From Ktedonobacteraceae bacterium (GTDB lineage Bacteria > Chloroflexota > Ktedonobacteria > Ktedonobacterales > Ktedonobacteraceae): 9,179 bases of DNA. Made by a program: the position numbers and the translations under genes. The stretch lies in the NCBI GenBank assembly GCA_014896635.1, contig JADBKA010000189.1, forward strand, positions 1 to 9,179, written 5' to 3'. Positions 8,361 to 9,179 of this stretch are shown one piece after another. The notes under the pieces were generated by a model. That model was not told the DNA's origin. It searched no databases and was given only the letters and a program-made list of their open reading frames with translations. Numbering within the stretch: the stretch's first letter is position 1; each line of letters begins with the position of its first letter.

Positions 8361-8365
8361 CCTCC
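8361..8365 (-). promoter_or_regulatory. mfd ribosome binding site that sets the GTG start
   Basis: On the - strand, GGAGG (8365-8361) is followed by the 5-nt spacer TTGTT and then GTG (8355-8353). This site lies inside the longer frame from ATG 8427, which has no comparable purine-rich site close upstream. It therefore favours the internal GTG as the true start. Confidence 0.75.
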
Positions 8366-8382
8366 GAGTACACAACACTTCT

Positions 8383-8408
8383 ACCCCTACAGGTATTCCT
8401 ATAGGGGT
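8383..8408 (-). promoter_or_regulatory. 26-bp palindrome in the mfd leader (operator or RNA hairpin)
   Basis: Outer arms ACCCCTA (8383-8389) and TAGGGGT (8402-8408) are perfectly complementary. After one mismatched pair (C8390/A8401), inner arms AGG (8391-8393) and CCT (8398-8400) pair around TATT. The element ends 17 bp upstream of the mfd ribosome binding site, and the predicted mfd transcription start would lie upstream of it. As RNA it would be a stable hairpin in the 5' leader; as DNA it has dyad symmetry suited to a dimeric repressor. Which of the two applies cannot be told from sequence. Confidence 0.6.
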
Positions 8409-8430
8409 GAGCGGCGCATTGTGCCACTTT

Positions 8431-8459
8431 CTAATATTCCACCGCCTTCCATGATACAA
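8431..8459 (-). promoter_or_regulatory. Candidate sigma70-like promoter for mfd
   Basis: On the - strand, TTGTAT (8459-8454; 3 of 6 to consensus) and TATTAG (8436-8431; 4 of 6) are separated by exactly 17 bp. Transcription would begin near 8424 and give a leader of about 69 nt containing the palindrome at 8383-8408. Motif matches are moderate, so this is a candidate only. Confidence 0.35.
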
Positions 8460-8511
8460 CGAATGGCGCGCGAACGCAATGCTTCAGGAAATTCTAGCGG
8501 AACCTTCGCCC

Positions 8512-8541
8512 TTGACAGAGGGATATTCTCCGCATTATCAT
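8512..8541 (+). promoter_or_regulatory. Sigma70-like promoter for the ABC transporter gene
   Basis: A perfect -35 TTGACA (8512-8517) and TATCAT (8536-8541; 5 of 6 to TATAAT) are separated by 18 bp on the + strand. Transcription would begin near 8548, directly at the left edge of the inverted repeat at 8550-8573. This leaves a leader of about 70 nt before the GTG at 8619. A second candidate, TTGAAA (8573-8578) and CATACT (8596-8601) with a 17-bp spacer, overlaps the repeat and is weaker. Confidence 0.6.
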
Positions 8542-8549
8542 CTGACTAG

Positions 8550-8579
8550 ATATTTCAATGTTTGTTGAAATATTGAAAT
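8550..8579 (+). promoter_or_regulatory. Inverted repeat with third half-site, candidate operator
   Basis: ATATTTCAA (8550-8558) and TTGAAATAT (8565-8573) form a perfect 9-bp inverted repeat with a 6-nt spacer. TTGAAAT recurs in direct orientation at 8573-8579, one base after the first copy (8565-8571), giving an 8-bp period. The array starts at the predicted transcription start of the ABC gene, a typical place for a repressor operator. The binding protein is not in the window; a MarR, PadR, GntR or TetR type regulator encoded nearby is a guess. As RNA the arms would form an AU-rich hairpin. Confidence 0.6.
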
Positions 8580-8618
8580 TGTATTCGCCTCATATCATAC
8601 TGAGGATAAATTTAAAAA

Positions 8619-9179
8619 GTGAATGCTATAGAAACGGAGAAGCTGACGCGCGCCTTTGGAGATCGGCTGGCCGTTGATCGGCTGTCGCTGGCTATTCCCC
8701 CCGGCTGTGTGTTCGGCTTTCTCGGTCCGAATGGCGCGGGCAAAACAACAACGGTGCGCATGCTCGCGGCACTGATCGCTCCCAGTAGTGGTTCTGCCAT
8801 TGTTAATGGCTATCGCCTGGGTAGCGATGATACCGCCATCAGGCGTTCTGTGGGCATTTTGACCGAGACGCCGGGCCTCTACGACCGGCTTACCGCGCTG
8901 CAAAACCTGGTCTTTTTCGCCCGCCTGTATGGTCTCTCGTCACAGCAGGCGGCAAAGCAGGCTGAACGCTATCTGCGCATGCTTGAGCTGTGGGACAGGC
9001 GCAACGAGGCGGTAGGTGGCTTTTCAAAAGGAATGCGGCAGAAACTGGCGATTGTGCGTGCGCTGCTGCATGAACCAACGGTGCTGTTTATGGATGAGCC
9101 AACTGCCGGTCTTGACCCGGAAGCTGCGCGCACGGTGAGAGATTTTATCAAGGAATTGCGTAGCGAGGGCCGTACCATT
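8619..9179 (+). CDS. ABC transporter ATP-binding protein (ABC-2/drug-exporter type), 3' partial
   Basis: 187 codons are visible and the frame runs off the right edge. The start is GTG 8619: the frame is closed by TAA at 8613-8615 and this is the only usable start before the nucleotide-binding core. The best ribosome binding site is GAGG (8602-8605), an unusually long 13 nt away, across an A/T-rich spacer. The protein shows Walker A GPNGAGKT (36-43), an ABC signature of the form FSKGMRQK (135-142), Walker B VLFMDE (155-160) and the D-loop GLDP (164-167). The Q-loop region reads LTETPGLY (81-88), with Thr or Glu where glutamine is usual, as I recall for some drug and Na+ exporter ATPases. The switch histidine would lie beyond the edge. 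It powers export from the cytoplasmic face of the membrane; an ABC-2 permease gene is expected next. The substrate is unknown. Confidence 0.93.
   Translation, partial: MNAIETEKLTRAFGDRLAVDRLSLAIPPGCVFGFLGPNGAGKTTTVRMLAALIAPSSGSAIVNGYRLGSDDTAIRRSVGILTETPGLYDRLTALQNLVFFARLYGLSSQQAAKQAERYLRMLELWDRRNEAVGGFSKGMRQKLAIVRALLHEPTVLFMDEPTAGLDPEAARTVRDFIKELRSEGRTI

Overview
The window is a chromosomal segment with GC content in the mid-50s percent by eye. It carries five protein genes: one cut at the left edge, one cut at the right edge, and three complete. I see no tRNA, rRNA, CRISPR array, transposase or phage gene. The gene mix (a paired LPG-synthase-like flippase and DUF2079 membrane protein, a long Pro/Ser-rich protein of unknown family, a full-length Mfd, and an ABC-2 type exporter ATPase) together with GTG starts and GGAGG ribosome binding sites would fit a multicellular soil Chloroflexota such as Ktedonobacteria. 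That placement is an inference from gene content and was not tested.

Left part (1-3210, + strand): a two-gene membrane operon. The 5'-truncated first gene is an integral membrane protein of the lysylphosphatidylglycerol synthase TM-region/UPF0104 type. It overlaps by ATGA with a 758-residue DUF2079 polytopic membrane protein. Such pairs usually belong to envelope glycoconjugate or lipid-linked sugar pathways, but the exact substrate cannot be read here.

Middle (3211-4830, + strand): a 120-bp gap with three consecutive small hairpins leads into a 499-residue soluble protein. It has a folded-looking N-terminal domain, about 240 residues of low-complexity Pro/Ser/Ala/Gln linker, and a helical C-terminal domain. 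I cannot assign it to a family. It runs convergently into mfd with only 21 bp between the stop codons.

Right part (4852-9179): mfd, the transcription-repair coupling factor, is on the - strand. Its ribosome binding site points to a GTG start at 8355, not the longer ATG at 8427. Divergent from it is a partial ABC transporter ATPase on the + strand. The shared intergenic region (8356-8618) is the most informative non-coding stretch. It has a plausible mfd promoter followed by a 26-bp palindrome in the mfd leader. It also has a strong sigma70-like promoter for the ABC gene, followed directly by a perfect 9-bp inverted repeat with a third half-site, which looks like an operator.

I did not find a clearly new multi-gene system. 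The items most worth following are the operator-like array before the ABC gene, the palindromic mfd leader, and the unassigned 499-residue protein.
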